Positions 8,638 through 19,041 of a stretch of DNA of 37,128 nucleotides are shown here, piece after piece. Both the position numbers and the translations under genes were made by a program. The first letter of the stretch is position 1; every line of letters begins with the position of its first letter. The notes beneath the pieces are model-generated. The model worked only from the letters and a program-made list of their open reading frames with translations, ran no database searches and was not told where the DNA came from. Origin of the DNA: Chara braunii (Eukaryota > Streptophyta > Charophyceae > Charales > Characeae); assembly GCA_003427395.1 (NCBI GenBank), contig BFEA01000043.1, forward strand, positions 4,003,843 through 4,040,970, written 5' to 3'.

Positions 8638-10987
8638 CTCTTCACCCATGTCAGCCCGTGAGAGTCCTTTTTTAATTAAGAAGGGTTAGCCCTGGGGATC
8701 CCGAATTCAGGGATTCCCAAGCCAGGGCTGTCTCCACACCTTGTGCCATCTGGGCAGGGGGGGTGTTTTTTCAGGTCCCATCTCCCTCCAGAGAGCTACC
8801 AAAGAGGCCCACAGCGGATATTTGCCAAGTCTGCTTTTTTGCGGCAGTATCGTGGCCTTCGGTGTCTGCTGTTCGAGGGGCTGCAGGTATGAACCAGGAC
8901 ATCTTGGTTAGCCATGTGAGCAGATGGACGTTGCGATCGCGGGGTGTTGGGGGGCCCAGCCAGGCCAGCTGGATGTGTGTCAACGGTTTCCAGGAGAAGT
9001 CATCGACTACCGGTAGTAGTAGGCGCACTACAATTTAAAAAGCCAATGATTTGGTCCTCCGGGTCTGTGATCGCCAGGCCCTTGGTTGTTCCATTTGTAC
9101 CCATGCAACCCTCTTGATGTAGCCTCTGAGGTCGTGATCATCCCTCCATAGGTAGGTATGAGTAAATTGTTTAGGGAGCAAGGTCGAGACTGCTGTCTTG
9201 TACCAAATGGTAGACAAGATAGCATTGTTTATGACCGGAGCTCTTCCTACGAGCAACGCGTGTAAGCCCTTCAAATTGGACATGGCTTGGATTGCGGTTT
9301 GACATGGTCTTTGGGCGGTCCCAACACTGTGATTCAACCCCTAGAATGTGAATGGCCTCTTCCTTGGCTCTCCAATTGACGAGCGGATCTTCCGGTGGAG
9401 GTTGTTGCGTTGTGTGGATCCACCGTCCCTTGGTTTTTGAGCCCCAGTTAACCTTAATGTCCGCTGCAATGAAGAATGCATGTATTGTGTCCGCCAAGGT
9501 TTGCGTGCTCGCTTGTGAGACTTTGATGAGGACTGTGAGGTCATCCGCAAACAGCGAGGTGTCCGGGTATTGTGTGAGGGAGCTCTGGGATGCAAATACA
9601 TTCTATGACCAGATTTGCCCGCATGATCGCTGCTAGGGCCCCCATCACAATAACAAAGAGGAGGGGGGCTAGTGGATCCCCTAATCGGACTAATCTCTAC
9701 AACGGGAAGGGGGGGGACAGGTGGCCATTAAGCATGATGTTCGTGGCTGCTGACCGGTGCAAGGTGGTGACCAATTGACGAAAGGTAGTTCCAAAGTTCA
9801 TTTCCACCAGGCACATATCAAGGAATTGCCAGTCGACGTGGTCATATGCTTTTTCAAAGTCAATGAATAAAATTGTTGCCTCCACCCTCCTCTGTCTAGC
9901 ATATTTAATGGTCTTGTTCACCAGTAGGATATTGTCCTGGATATTACTATCAGGCATAAATCATGTCTGGTCCATGTGGATCAGATGTCGCATGTGTGGG
10001 AGGAGTTTATTACACATAGCTTTTACCACCATCTTCTAGAGGAGGGGGAGGGGGAGGAAGGTGATCGGCCGGTAATGTCTTATCTCTGCCCGGTCTCCCT
10101 TTTTGTATAGTAAGGTGGTAACTCCCTGCCCCATCAGGTCTCCAAATCAGCTGTCCTATTGGGCTCCGTGAATGTATGCCATGAGATCTAGGCTGAGCAA
10201 TTCCCAAAAGTGGAGCCAAAAATCACTGGGGAAGCTGTCCAGACCTGGGGTTTTCTCATTGTCCATCTCGTTTAAGGTTGTGTAAATCTCTTGCAGGGTA
10301 AGGGGCGGCTCTAGGGCTTCTTTCTGCTTTTGGGAGAGGAGTGCTGACAGATTGTGCAGTGGGGCACCCTGCGCTTGGCCCAGAGTGTCTTCTCCCCATC
10401 TGGCGTGCTCCGAAGTGAAGAGGTTTTGGTAATAGCACGTCCCGTGGTCCACTATTCAATAAGCATTCGTTGCTTCTGCTTGGTGCGGGTTGAATGGGTG
10501 GTGCAGCGATGGTACCACGCTTTGTCTAACTCTAGATTTGACTTTGCTGGAAAAAGTCCTGGCCATTGTCCCCTCTGCGTTGTCCTTTTTGACGTGAGCC
10601 TGTATTCTCCATGCCTTGGCCTACCGACCACGGTGAGCTTGCAGGTGGTCCCTTGCTTCCTGGAGCTTTGTGAAGGTGAGGGGGTCAAGTGGGTGGTCTA
10701 GCAATTGGTGGTCCACTGCTCAAGCATGTGCAGCGGCTTGTCCAGCGCTGCATTCCTATCATGCGTGTGCTTTATCAAAAAAACTTTTTGACCTGTTCCC
10801 TAAGGGATGCCACCCCGGCATTGAACCAATCCACTAGGGATGCGTGTGTTGTTTTCTGGGTTGTCCAGTAGGTCCAAAAATCGCTGACCACCTGTTGCAA
10901 TGCGCGGTGTTTGAGCAATGAGGCATTGAATTTATAGAAGTTGGGCCCCCGTGTTATGTGCTGGTGGAAGGAGAGGCCCATAACCAC
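8638..10987 (-). pseudogene. LINE-C ORF2 reverse transcriptase, multiply frameshifted
   Basis: Minus-strand pieces in order: GLSFHQHITRGPNFYKFNASLL and WFNAGVASLREQVKK (linker, from 10987); EKTPGLDSFPSDFW (near 10210-10260); NIQDNILLVNKTIKYARQRR and FIDFEKAYDHVDW (about 9930-9830); MNFGTTFRQL, MLNGHLSP; FADDLTVL (near 9530-9545); DIKVNWGSKTKGRW; GRAPVINNAILSTIWYKTAV; then a thumb region to RWHKVWRQP and WVKRG at the insertion. At least five frame changes. Family level matches LINE-A and LINE-D. Confidence 0.75.
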
Positions 10988-11700
10988 CGTTCTATGGTCA
11001 AACGAACTACAGGGGCTAATGGTTTTGGATTTCAGCTACCGTGGCTAACCCAACCAGGGCCTGTGACATCAGGAAAAAGTCTGGAGTTGGATAGTCCTGC
11101 CTCCCCTCTTGATCTGATGCATGTGTAAGCTCTTTTGGTAGGGTGTAGTAGTCTGTAGATGTCTGCAAGCTGCCTGTCTGCCATTATTTAATTAGGCATT
11201 AGGCTGTCCGACGACAGCTCCCCCCCATTTGGTTGTGAGGTTGATTGCCCATTGAGTGCGGGATGTTAAAATCCCCTGCTAAATGAGGGGGCAGTCTGTT
11301 GGCAGAACTTCAGCTAAGGTGTGCAGGAACTGCAGTCTGCTAGTATAGTCATTAGGCCCGTAGATACTTGCTATGCAGACCGTTTCATCGCCAATGGATG
11401 CTACTAAGTAGACCCACCTGCCTTCCAACTTGTCAAAGTCTATTTGTAGATGAGGGGGGTACCCAAATCGGCACTCCCGCTGATGCCCCGGCCATTGCAG
11501 GTGCTGAGTAGGCAGCGTGTGGCCAGATTAATGTGCGCTTGGCTACGTGGTTTGGGGTGTGGGAGATCGCATCTGGCCACATATTGGAGTCTGGCTATTT
11601 GACTTCATCCAAATGGCCGCTGTTTTTTGTTGGTAGGCTGTCAGCAAGCCGTTGATGTTGAGGGACTTAATTTGCAGGCCTGTGATAGTTTCTTGGTCCA
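10988..11700 (-). pseudogene. LINE-C endonuclease, highly degraded
   Basis: No long open frame, but the minus strand reads ITGLQIKSLNINGL near 11625-11690, then IWPHAAYSAPAMAGASAGVPIW, AGDFN near 11265, and SSFDHR at 10990-11010. The stretch that should hold the QETH motif is shortened: PDAISHTPNHVAKR follows directly, so the metal-binding Glu is missing. Non-functional. Confidence 0.65.
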
Positions 11701-11808
11701 AGTTGGGAGTCTCCTGAGTGGTGGGGGTACCCGCGGTTCAGGGGGGGTGCAGGGGGGATTGGGTGCAGTGGGGTGGGTGATCGGCCTGATGAAGTTGAAG
11801 TTGGAGGT

Positions 11809-11810
<2 letters not shown>

Positions 11811-11841
<31 letters not shown>
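11811..11841 (+). repeat. G31 homopolymer
   Basis: Thirty-one consecutive G in the spacer between LINE-C ORF1 and ORF2 (poly-C on the LINE sense strand). It creates spurious poly-Pro or poly-Gly frames on both strands. Confidence 0.95.
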
Positions 11842-11843
<2 letters not shown>

Positions 11844-11981
11844 GTGTGTGGCTTGCGACTTGTACCGATGGACTGTCCGTTTGCATTTGTCCCTCCATTG
11901 CTTAGCTTACTGTGGTAATCTGTGTACAAGAATGTAGTGCCACTTTCAGCACACCCTTGTCCCCATTCTCCCTTATCGCTA

Positions 11982-12085
11982 CTGTCTTCTGCCGAACATA
12001 ACGCACCCTAAATATGAATGTATACAAGTTATATTTCCGGCCAGATACAGCCAAATAAGGGTGCGTTGTGTTCGAGGGAAGACGG
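11982..12085. mobile_element. MITE-like element, copy 1
   Basis: 104 bp flanked by TA on both sides (11980-11981 and 12086-12087). The left end CTGTCTTCTGCC...AACATAACGCACCCT pairs with the right end AGGGTGCGTTGTGTT...GAAGACGG in an imperfect terminal inverted repeat of about 28 bp. It contains the internal box CTGTATCTGG on the minus strand, shared at the same offset with copy 2 at 20761-20853. No coding capacity. A TA duplication is typical of Tc1/mariner-mobilised MITEs. Confidence 0.65.
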
Positions 12086-12130
12086 TAGGTTTGCGAGTCT
12101 CAGGCCCTCCGGTGTATCATAGGTGCACCT

Positions 12131-14120
12131 TCAGCCTTCAAGTGTCAGACCTACGAGGTTGTGGGCGTTGTTGCGAGTTTTGAATCCTTCGAGCTGGCCT
12201 TTGACCCGCAGCCCCAGCTGCCAGTGAGGCAGGTCCGGGTCTTTTCCGATGTGGAGGATAAGGATCCCCAACAGCGGTTCGGCGGGCAAGCGGGCATGCG
12301 AGGGTCGAATTAAGTTCCTGAGCTTCCCCCTGGTCAGGGGTCCACCTTCTTGGGAGTAGGGACCGGCAGAGGCTGGTTGAGGGAGAGGGAGGAGTGCACC
12401 TTTTGGTAGAATCAGGTCGTCTGTCATTGTCCCGAATGTCTGTACTGCCTCAGTGACGGGCGGTGTGCGGGGAACAGACCTTAGACGTATGTCTGATTGT
12501 TGGGAGTGTTCCTCAGATGTGTCTGTTTCCGAATCCTGGTCTGGATCCGAATCTGACAGCAACTGATTACCGGCACCACGAGAGTTGTTGAGTGTGTCTC
12601 ATTGCCTGAGGATTGCAGCGGGGACAGGTGTAACACCGGCTTCAGCAGGTGGAGCGGAAGATCATCGACCTCTCTCACTGCCATGAGAGGCAGGCTTTCC
12701 ATTTGGTTGTCCATGTGTAGGACCGCGGCCATTTCTTGGATGATGGTTGGGGGGGGGGGAGGTTGTCATACAGGGATAGGGAGTCCGGAGAGGGGAGTTT
12801 TAGCAGAACCCAATCAACCATCTTTATTGGTTGCTTTCCGACATTGCGATTGGAGATGGTGGTGCACTGTTTGAGCTTACCCCTGTGTTCTGGATTGAGG
12901 CTCACCCGGGGTTGTCTGGCCTGTTGTTGTGGTATGTTCCTGGCAATGGTCATTGAGCTTTGTCTCTTGTAACAAGTGCTGCGGACTCTGTTGTTCGCTG
13001 TTAGTCAGGTGTTTCCGTTCAGTGTTTGTGTTCCCAGACGGGAGGCCTTGGATGGGAGTAAGAGGCTTCCCTGTTCGTCAGTCTTCCAGGAACTCACCTT
13101 GTTCCTGTTGGGAGTCCTCCAGTGATCCTTCGGTGGTGAGGAGGAGGTCCCCTTGATTGTCCCTTGGGCAAGCCTTTCCCTCCTGATGCTGCTGTGAGCA
13201 ATGGTCCCTCCCCCCCGCCTGTTCTTGATTCAGAGGCTGTAACTGCATCCGGAGTTGGGCTTGGACCTGCTCTTGCATCTGGGAATGATGTTGAGCCGCG
13301 ACCTGGGCGTATGCGAGGGATTGCGCTTGTGCCTCTATGCGAACCTGCATCTCCTGCGGCTCTTGAGCTTGCACCTTCAGCATTAGCTGGGTGCGTCTGA
13401 GCTGCTCCTGGTAGTGAGCGTTGTGGTGCGCTTGAGCTTGGGCCTGTGCCAGACACTGCAGGTGGTATTGATCTTCCGCCTGTGTTTGCTGTGTCTGGGA
13501 TACTTGTAGCAGCAGCTGGTGGAGGTGTGCTTCATTCTCTGGTCCCATCGGAGCAGACCCTTGGCTGGGTTGCTGGTACAGGTCGTCATTGTCGTCCAAC
13601 ATGACATCCCCCTGATAATCCAGCGACTGTGTCGGTTCTGGTGATGGTTGGGGGGGGGGGTAGGCTCCGGCCGTTGCGGCCCCCCTCCTGTGGTGGAGTC
13701 AGATGGACCAGCGAGGGGCTGTGATCCAGCATCTGCGAAGACCTCGGGCAGGGTAATATAGAGGTGTTGCGGATCGGGACCTCCTTTCCCCGGCATGCTG
13801 CCGAGGGGCTGGTCTTGTGATAGTCCCTGCCGGGAGTCTGTCCATGTTGGCTGCTGAGGTTGGTCTGGCGGTCCCTGCTGAGGGCCCGGGTCCACCTGTG
13901 GGGGTACCTGAGACTTTGTATGGTCTAGTCCAGGGTAGCCTGTTGGTTGTCGTGTTTGTCTCCCGGCCTTGTGATCCACTCCCGCTTGTGGCAACGCAAG
14001 GTGTTGTGGAGGGTCTTGGGTTTGAGCCGAGGGAAGGCTGGGGAGGGAAGGTTGCTCTTGTGGCTGAGCCATGGCCTCCTTCAGTCTCCCCGGCCAGTAC
14101 TCCACATAGCCAGCGACCAT
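12131..14120 (-). pseudogene. LINE-C ORF1, Gln-rich coiled-coil protein
   Basis: Starts MVAGYVEYWPGRLKEAM at 14120 and runs through Pro/Gln-rich sequence (PQQGPPDQPQQP). After a frame change at the G11 tract 13650-13660 it continues as LHQLLLQVSQTQQTQAEDQYHLQ and further Gln/Ala/Leu heptads for about 110 residues, a likely coiled coil, ending EQGEFLED at about 13078. A later segment in other frames reads KMVDWVLLKLPSPDSL, then SDSDPDQDSETDTSEEHS (acidic) and PHWQLGLRVKGQLEGFKTRN, ending at 12131. LINE ORF1 proteins bind element RNA and often trimerise through coiled coils. I see no RRM or CCHC motif. Three or more frame breaks. Confidence 0.6.
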
Positions 14121-14321
14121 CTTGACCGGGGCCCCAGAAGTCGGGGCATTCGGGTCTTTCTGCTGTGTGTGTGACAGGGTGTCCAGGTAGTTCCCTGCTG
14201 TATATTACTTCAGTTGTTCACTGGACATGAAAACAGGAGGTAGGGAGAGAAAGGGGCTCACTCCACTACTCACCAAATGTTCAAAATGAGGATGAACCTT
14301 CCGGAAGATACACCACCATAT
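14121..14321 (-). other. LINE-C 5' leader
   Basis: About 200 bp between the A-rich tail of LINE-D and the ORF1 ATG at 14120. No ORF of note. The exact 5' end of LINE-C is not defined; LINE-D may have inserted within or beside it. Confidence 0.4.
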
Positions 14322-14348
14322 CTTTTTTTCTTTTTTTCTTTTTTTTTT
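14322..14348 (-). repeat. LINE-D A-rich 3' tail
   Basis: On the plus strand T7-C-T7-C-T10; on the LINE sense strand it reads A-rich with interspersed G. It lies about 70 bp beyond the conserved stem-loop block, the same arrangement as in LINE-A. Confidence 0.7.
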
Positions 14349-14419
14349 GAAGAAGAAAACTGCCCGAACGGCTGCTAGAGATGCTGATAAGAGCAGCCAC
14401 CACTAGCACTGTTGTGATG

Positions 14420-14465
14420 GCTCCATCTATTGGTGGGGAGCAGCACCTGCTGGAAATCGGGTTCA
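14420..14465 (-). promoter_or_regulatory. Conserved LINE 3'-end stem-loop block (copy 2, LINE-D)
   Basis: On the minus strand it reads TTTCCAGCAGGTG then GCTCC, loop CCACCAATAGAT, GGAGC; stem arms on the plus strand are 14420-14424 and 14437-14441. Nearly identical to the LINE-A block although the surrounding 3' UTRs are only weakly similar. Confidence 0.6.
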
Positions 14466-14870
14466 GCGTCCCTATAGAGTACAGTGTATGTAGTAAGAGA
14501 AATGCAAACATGGGATGTCAGTCTCTATGAGGGGGCTGGGCTATGAGCGTCCCAGCCTTCTGTCAAACCTGTTTTTAGTGGAACCATCGAAGATATTTCT
14601 ATTCTAGTGTTGTTAATGTGGCCTGATTGACTATCAATTACAGTCCATCTGCTTGTAGCATTATGCTGGGTCTGTTACCTCATTGATGACAATAGCCCTG
14701 TGCTGCATGAGTTGAATTTGTTCCTAGCTGTGCTTCTTGTCCCACATTGGTACGCATTGTGTGGAATATGGTAAATCGAGCCCCTTACACCTGTCTTCCA
14801 TCCGAGCACACCCGTTAAACCCATTAAACCCATTAACCCTATGGACATCCTTATGTTCCCACCCTCCCGT

Positions 14871-15013
14871 AACCCAAAACCCATTCGTTGGTATGGGGTG
14901 GCCTCAGCCCCCCCTTGTTCCCACCCACCCATAAAACCATGTAGCCCAAAACCCATTCGCTGGTATGGGGTGGCCTCAGCCCCCCCTTGTTCCCGCTCAC
15001 CCATAAACCCATG
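14871..15013. repeat. Tandem duplication, 72-bp unit, two copies
   Basis: Units 14871-14942 and 14943-15013 share CCCAAAACCCATTCG and GGTATGGGGTGGCCTCAGCC with few differences. They lie in the LINE-D 3' UTR. Immediately left, near 14811-14840, is a short 9-bp-period run containing CATTAAACC. Confidence 0.85.
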
Positions 15014-15071
15014 TCATTGTGTCAATGTGTCATTGTGTCTTCACGTTGTCGTGTTGTCGTTCTATTGTCGT

Positions 15072-15545
15072 TCATAAGTACTGTCTCCACTGCTCTGCCA
15101 ACCTTCCTGCTGTGGGGAACAGTCCGTTGTCCGAGAATCGATGTATAGTAGGGGCTGGCTGCATCTTCTGTCTCCGGGGAGTAGTCCCCTCTGCTGCTCC
15201 ACCCGTGGGAAGTCCCCGCTTGGCCGGCCTTCTGCGATGGGAGTGGGAAGCGGGTGTGGTCGGGAAGGGAGGGGAGGGAGGGTAGTGGGGCAGGATTGAG
15301 GAAGGGTTAGGGGGAGAGTTTGGAGAGGTCCAAGAGGGAAGGAGGGTTTGGAGATGTGAGGGGGATGTCAGGCCGGGAGAAGGATGAAGTTGGTCGGTTG
15401 GAATGGGAAATGAAAATGGCTTCTTGGTAATCGTTCCCATTGTGATTCCATCAGCATCCACTGTTTCCATCGCAGCTGGTTATCATGATCCAATTCGCAG
15501 AGTTTTTTGCACTGTCCACCTAGATAGAGCGGAAGTTATCCGATG
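15072..15545 (-). pseudogene. LINE-D ORF2 C-terminal Pro-rich tail
   Basis: Minus strand from about 15510 reads KKLCELDHDNQLRWKQWM, WERLPRSHF and FQPTNFILLPA then a stop near 15380; an overlapping frame remains open and Pro/Ser-rich to 15072. The first part is co-linear with the LINE-A tail (SELDTD, ITWKPW, LQPNFVLLP), supporting a real ORF2 extension that is conserved in two copies. Confidence 0.5.
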
Positions 15546-15547
15546 GT

Positions 15548-16560
15548 TCATTCCATTTGTTTATATCTGATTCCTTCCGCAGCATATTGCCAGACCTCCT
15601 GTGTGTTGACGATGATTGTTTGTAGAATGGAGGCCCGAGCCTCCATGTAACCATATGTATGCTGCCTATGCTCATGCACACATCTCATTCCCCACGCAGC
15701 CATTAGCATTGGGAGTTTTGTTACTGCCAGCAGGTTAAGACTAAATGGTGTCCACCTGGCCCTTTGCGGGGGCATTTCCCCCAACAGGATGATCTTGGGT
15801 TCCCATGGGAGGTGGTTGCCAGTTAGATGATGCCATGCTGCATCCCACCATTGCCAGAGTTGAGTGACCATGGTGCAGTCCACCAGGCAGTGTTCGAGTG
15901 TAGCTCGTTTCTTGGGGGAGGTCCCACTGTAGTAAGTGCAGAGTGGAGACAACACACCCCTGTCTTCCAAATTTGTTTAGACACAATCCAGTCTGGGGTA
16001 AGTAGACACCTGTGGATGATCTGCCACTGCAGTGCCCGCAGGTTTACAGGTCGTATAGCCGCGTATGAGGCTCATCTGATTGTGTCCAGGTCTTCGGCTT
16101 TGAGAGGTGAGTTCCTTGCCCACCGCAGTTTGATCGATTCGGATATGTGTGCCGGTTTCCTTGCTGTTCTCTACCCATCCTTTACCGTGTATTGCCATAT
16201 CTGCAGTTTACGAGAGTCCCCCCTATCCCATTCCCATTCTTGTGGGTCGAATGGCAGCTGGCAGAGGGGTACGGCTGGCTCATACACGAAGGTTTCTTTG
16301 CCATTATTACTGATCACACATATTCTAACGAGTCCTGCGACGGGTGTCTGACGGTCTAGGTCGTCTTGACGATCCAATTTGGACCATCTTTCTCCTAGGA
16401 GGCGTGGTGTGTACGCCCTAAGGTTTGCCTCTTGAGGGCTAACCTCCTCTACATTATATATCACCATGGGGATCGGCCAGTCCTCTGGTCGCACCACCCA
16501 GTCCCCCGGCCGTATTATTGGGCCTCTTTTAAGTTCCAGCACCCATGCCAGGGGGACAGC
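15548..16560 (-). pseudogene. LINE-D ORF2 C-terminal region with degenerate zf-RVT
   Basis: Minus strand: LELKRGPIIRPGDWVVRPEDWP, PVAGLVRICVISNNGKETFVYEP, PLCQLPFDPQEWEWDRGDSRKL; then, after frame changes, CTYY (second Cys of C-x2-C replaced by Tyr), ATLEHCLVDC (H-C-x4-C kept), WQWWDAAWHHLTGNHLPWEPKIILLGE and a terminal helix ending IRYKQME at 15548. A TAA sits near 16564-16566, just before this segment. Confidence 0.75.
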
Positions 16561-16563
16561 TTC

Positions 16564-19030
16564 TTAGATCTCTTGCAGTCCTTCTTTCAGCTTTCTGACG
16601 TGCTGCAACTTTTGTCGAAGGTCCTGGACCGATAGCCACGTGCCTTTGTGGATATTCCACAGATCGCCCACTGTGTATATCCCTTTTCTCACCCAGGGGA
16701 GCCATCTCGAGCCCGTTTGCAGCGAGGAGGGATTATTTGTGTGATCTAGTATGAAAGGGTTCCCAAACAAAGGTTGTCTCCATATTTTGTCTCATCTAAG
16801 CAGGACAGGTTTCTGGGCCGGTCCTCGTTCTCTCCATAGCCTCAACATATCTGTCTATTGGGGGTTGGCCTTGAGATCCCATTTGGCAGTGGAGGCAGGC
16901 GTACCATCCCTTCTGTTGCGAGGAGGTGCCGGGAATGACCAGTAATTGTTAGTTAGCCATTGCAGTGGATGGACTCGGTTGCTATTTGTGCACTGTAGGG
17001 TCAGGGCAGAGATTTGGATGGTTGCATATGGTGCCCAGGGGATATCATTGTCTAACAACCATCTTATTAAAAACTTAAAAATCAATGTTTTTGTTTCATT
17101 CTCTGAGTCTATTATGCCGAACTCCCCTTGACTCGTGGCTGTGTGATGATGTCTCATGCCACCCTCCTAATACACGCGGTTTGTTCATGGTCCCCTCGCC
17201 AGAGATAGGCGGACACAGTCTGTTTTAGTGTCCTTATTTGCCTCCGGCTTAGTTGCCAGAAGACCACTTTGTACCATATAGCTACAAATATGACATTGTT
17301 GATTGCCAGTACTCTGCCCATCAACTAGGTGTGTGTTGTTTTCCAAGCATTCATGCGTTGAATTGCTATGTCCACCAGTCTGTCACCGTGATCATAAGGG
17401 GGGCCAAAAGCGGTGAGGTTTACCCCCAGGACTCTGATAGCAGCATCCCCATGTTTCCAGTCGACCCTAGGTGCATCAGGTGGTTGGTTGTCATTTCCGC
17501 TGAGCCACCATCCCTCTGTCTTCGTGCCCCAGTTCACTTGCATGTCTATCGCGACCTCAAAGAGGTGGATCGTCCGCGTCAATGTCTGGAAGCTGGCAGG
17601 GTTAACTCGGAAGAGGACAGTGAGGTCGTCTGCAAAGATGGATGTGACTGGGACAAGGTGATTCGGGATTTTCTGCATGGCGATTTTTTGAATCTCAGGG
17701 TTGACCCTTATCATAGCCGCCAATGCTTCCATCATCAGGACAAATAACATCGGGGCTATAGGGTCTCCTTGTCTCATAGATCTCTGCAATCTAATTGGTG
17801 GCGCAAAGTGCCCATTCATCATGATGTTTGTGGCTGCTGTTCGGTGGAGTATGTTTACCCATTTCAAGAATATGGGCCCGAAGTTCATTTTGTTAAGGCA
17901 TAATTCCAGGACGTCCCAATCCACATGATCATACGCTTTTTCGAAGTCAATGAAGAGGATGCCAGCATCAAGTGTCATCAACTCTGTGTTGTCTTGCGTA
18001 CCTGATGGTTTCATTGACTAAGAGTATGTTATCCTGAATGTTTCTGTAGGGCATGAAGCCAAACTGATCAGGGTGGATGAGATGTGAGAGATGGGGGCGA
18101 AGTCTGTTGGCCCAGATTTTTGCCACAATTTTACAGGGGACCGAGAGGAGAGTGATGGGCCTATAGTTCCTTACGTAATCCTTGTCCCCCTTTTTATAGA
18201 TGAGGGTTGTGATCCCTTGCCCAATCATATCCCCGAACGTCTCCTCTCCGTACACCACGTTCACATATTGGCAAAAATCTTCTTGAAATGTCTCCTAGTA
18301 GTGGAGCCAAAATTCTTTGGGGAAAGAATCGATCCCCGGGGTCTTCTCATCATCCATATCCCTCAGGGCCTGCAACATATCCTCATGTGTGATGGGTGTC
18401 TCCGTTGCTTCTCGTTGCTGAGTAGTGAGGAGAGACGAGAACATTTAGGGGAGTGTCTCTGGCTGTCTGCAGGATGTGGAGTGGATGATGGTTGGTTTCC
18501 GATGTGAAAAGTCTATGGTAGCATGTCGCGTCATACTCGACTATCTTATAGGCATTGGTCGCAAGTGGTTGGCTGCTATCGAATGGGTGTCTCAAAAATA
18601 CAACCGTGCTTTGTTTATTTCTAGCCTTAGCTTTAAGGAAGAACATTCTTGTCATCATTCCTTTCGTCGCATCCTTCTTGATTCGTGCCTGGATTCTCCA
18701 TTTCTGGTTCTGGTTATCAAGATATTTTTGTAGTTGTGCCCTTGCCCTTTGGAGAGCGTCATAGGTGTCCTCGTCCAAGGGGTGCTCCATGAGATGGGCA
18801 TCTCATTCTTCCAGGCGGGCCATGAGTCTTTCGAGGTTCTCCTTTTGCTTCCTCGCATGTTGGATTGAGTATTTCTTTACCCTTTCCCGAGGTTGTGCAA
18901 CTCCATCATTGAACCATTGGACTAGCCTATCATCCTCGGGCTTGTGTGCAGACCGGTACGCCCAGAAGTCCTTAACTAGGGTGTCGAAAGAAGGGAGTTT
19001 AAGGAGCATATTATTGAATTTGAAGTAGCT
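16564..19030 (-). pseudogene. LINE-D ORF2 linker and reverse transcriptase
   Basis: Minus strand in order: LLKLPSFDTLVKDFWAYRS and WFNDGVAQPRERVKKYS (19009-18803); a linker with Lys/Arg-rich ARIKKDATKG; TLIYKKGDKDYVRNYRPITLL, PDQFGFMPYRNIQDNILLVNETIRYARQ (18264-17968); FIDFEKAYDHVDW, RQGDPIAPMLF, SIFADDLTVLF and DMQVNWGTKTEGWWL in one 229-codon stretch (18014-17325); then a thumb region and RKGIYTVGDLWNIHKG (about 16700). RT catalytic residues are intact but the frame changes at least four times. Confidence 0.8.
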
Positions 19031-19041
19031 CGGACCTTTGT

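Larger units (their letters stand above)
6990..14321 (-). mobile_element. LINE-C, decayed but nearly full-length non-LTR retrotransposon
   Basis: On the minus strand: a 5' leader (14321-14121), ORF1 (14120-12131), a spacer containing a MITE and a G31 tract, a degraded endonuclease (about 11700-10988), RT (10987-8638), then the C-terminal region and zf-RVT down to about 7051. The element is interrupted by a plus-strand SINE-like insertion at 8280-8628. ORF2 is broken by many frameshifts. The 3' end is cut short next to LINE-B, so no A-tail or stem-loop block is seen for this copy. Confidence 0.85.

Noticed and set aside
11641-11929. Open frames encoding poly-Pro or poly-Gly runs on both strands
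   Set aside because: They exist only because of the G31 tract; no motif and no continuity with LINE-C frames.
12602-13156. Plus-strand open frames opposite LINE-C ORF1
   Set aside because: Shadows of the Gln-rich minus-strand frame; no homology.
14745-14840. Telomere-like repeat around TTAAACCCATTAAACCC
   Set aside because: Only about three 9-bp units and not a TTTAGGG array; incidental short tandem repeat.
14675-15077. Frames with repeated MGFGL or PKPIRWYG peptides
   Set aside because: Produced by the 72-bp tandem duplication in the LINE-D 3' UTR; open on both strands and not conserved in LINE-A.
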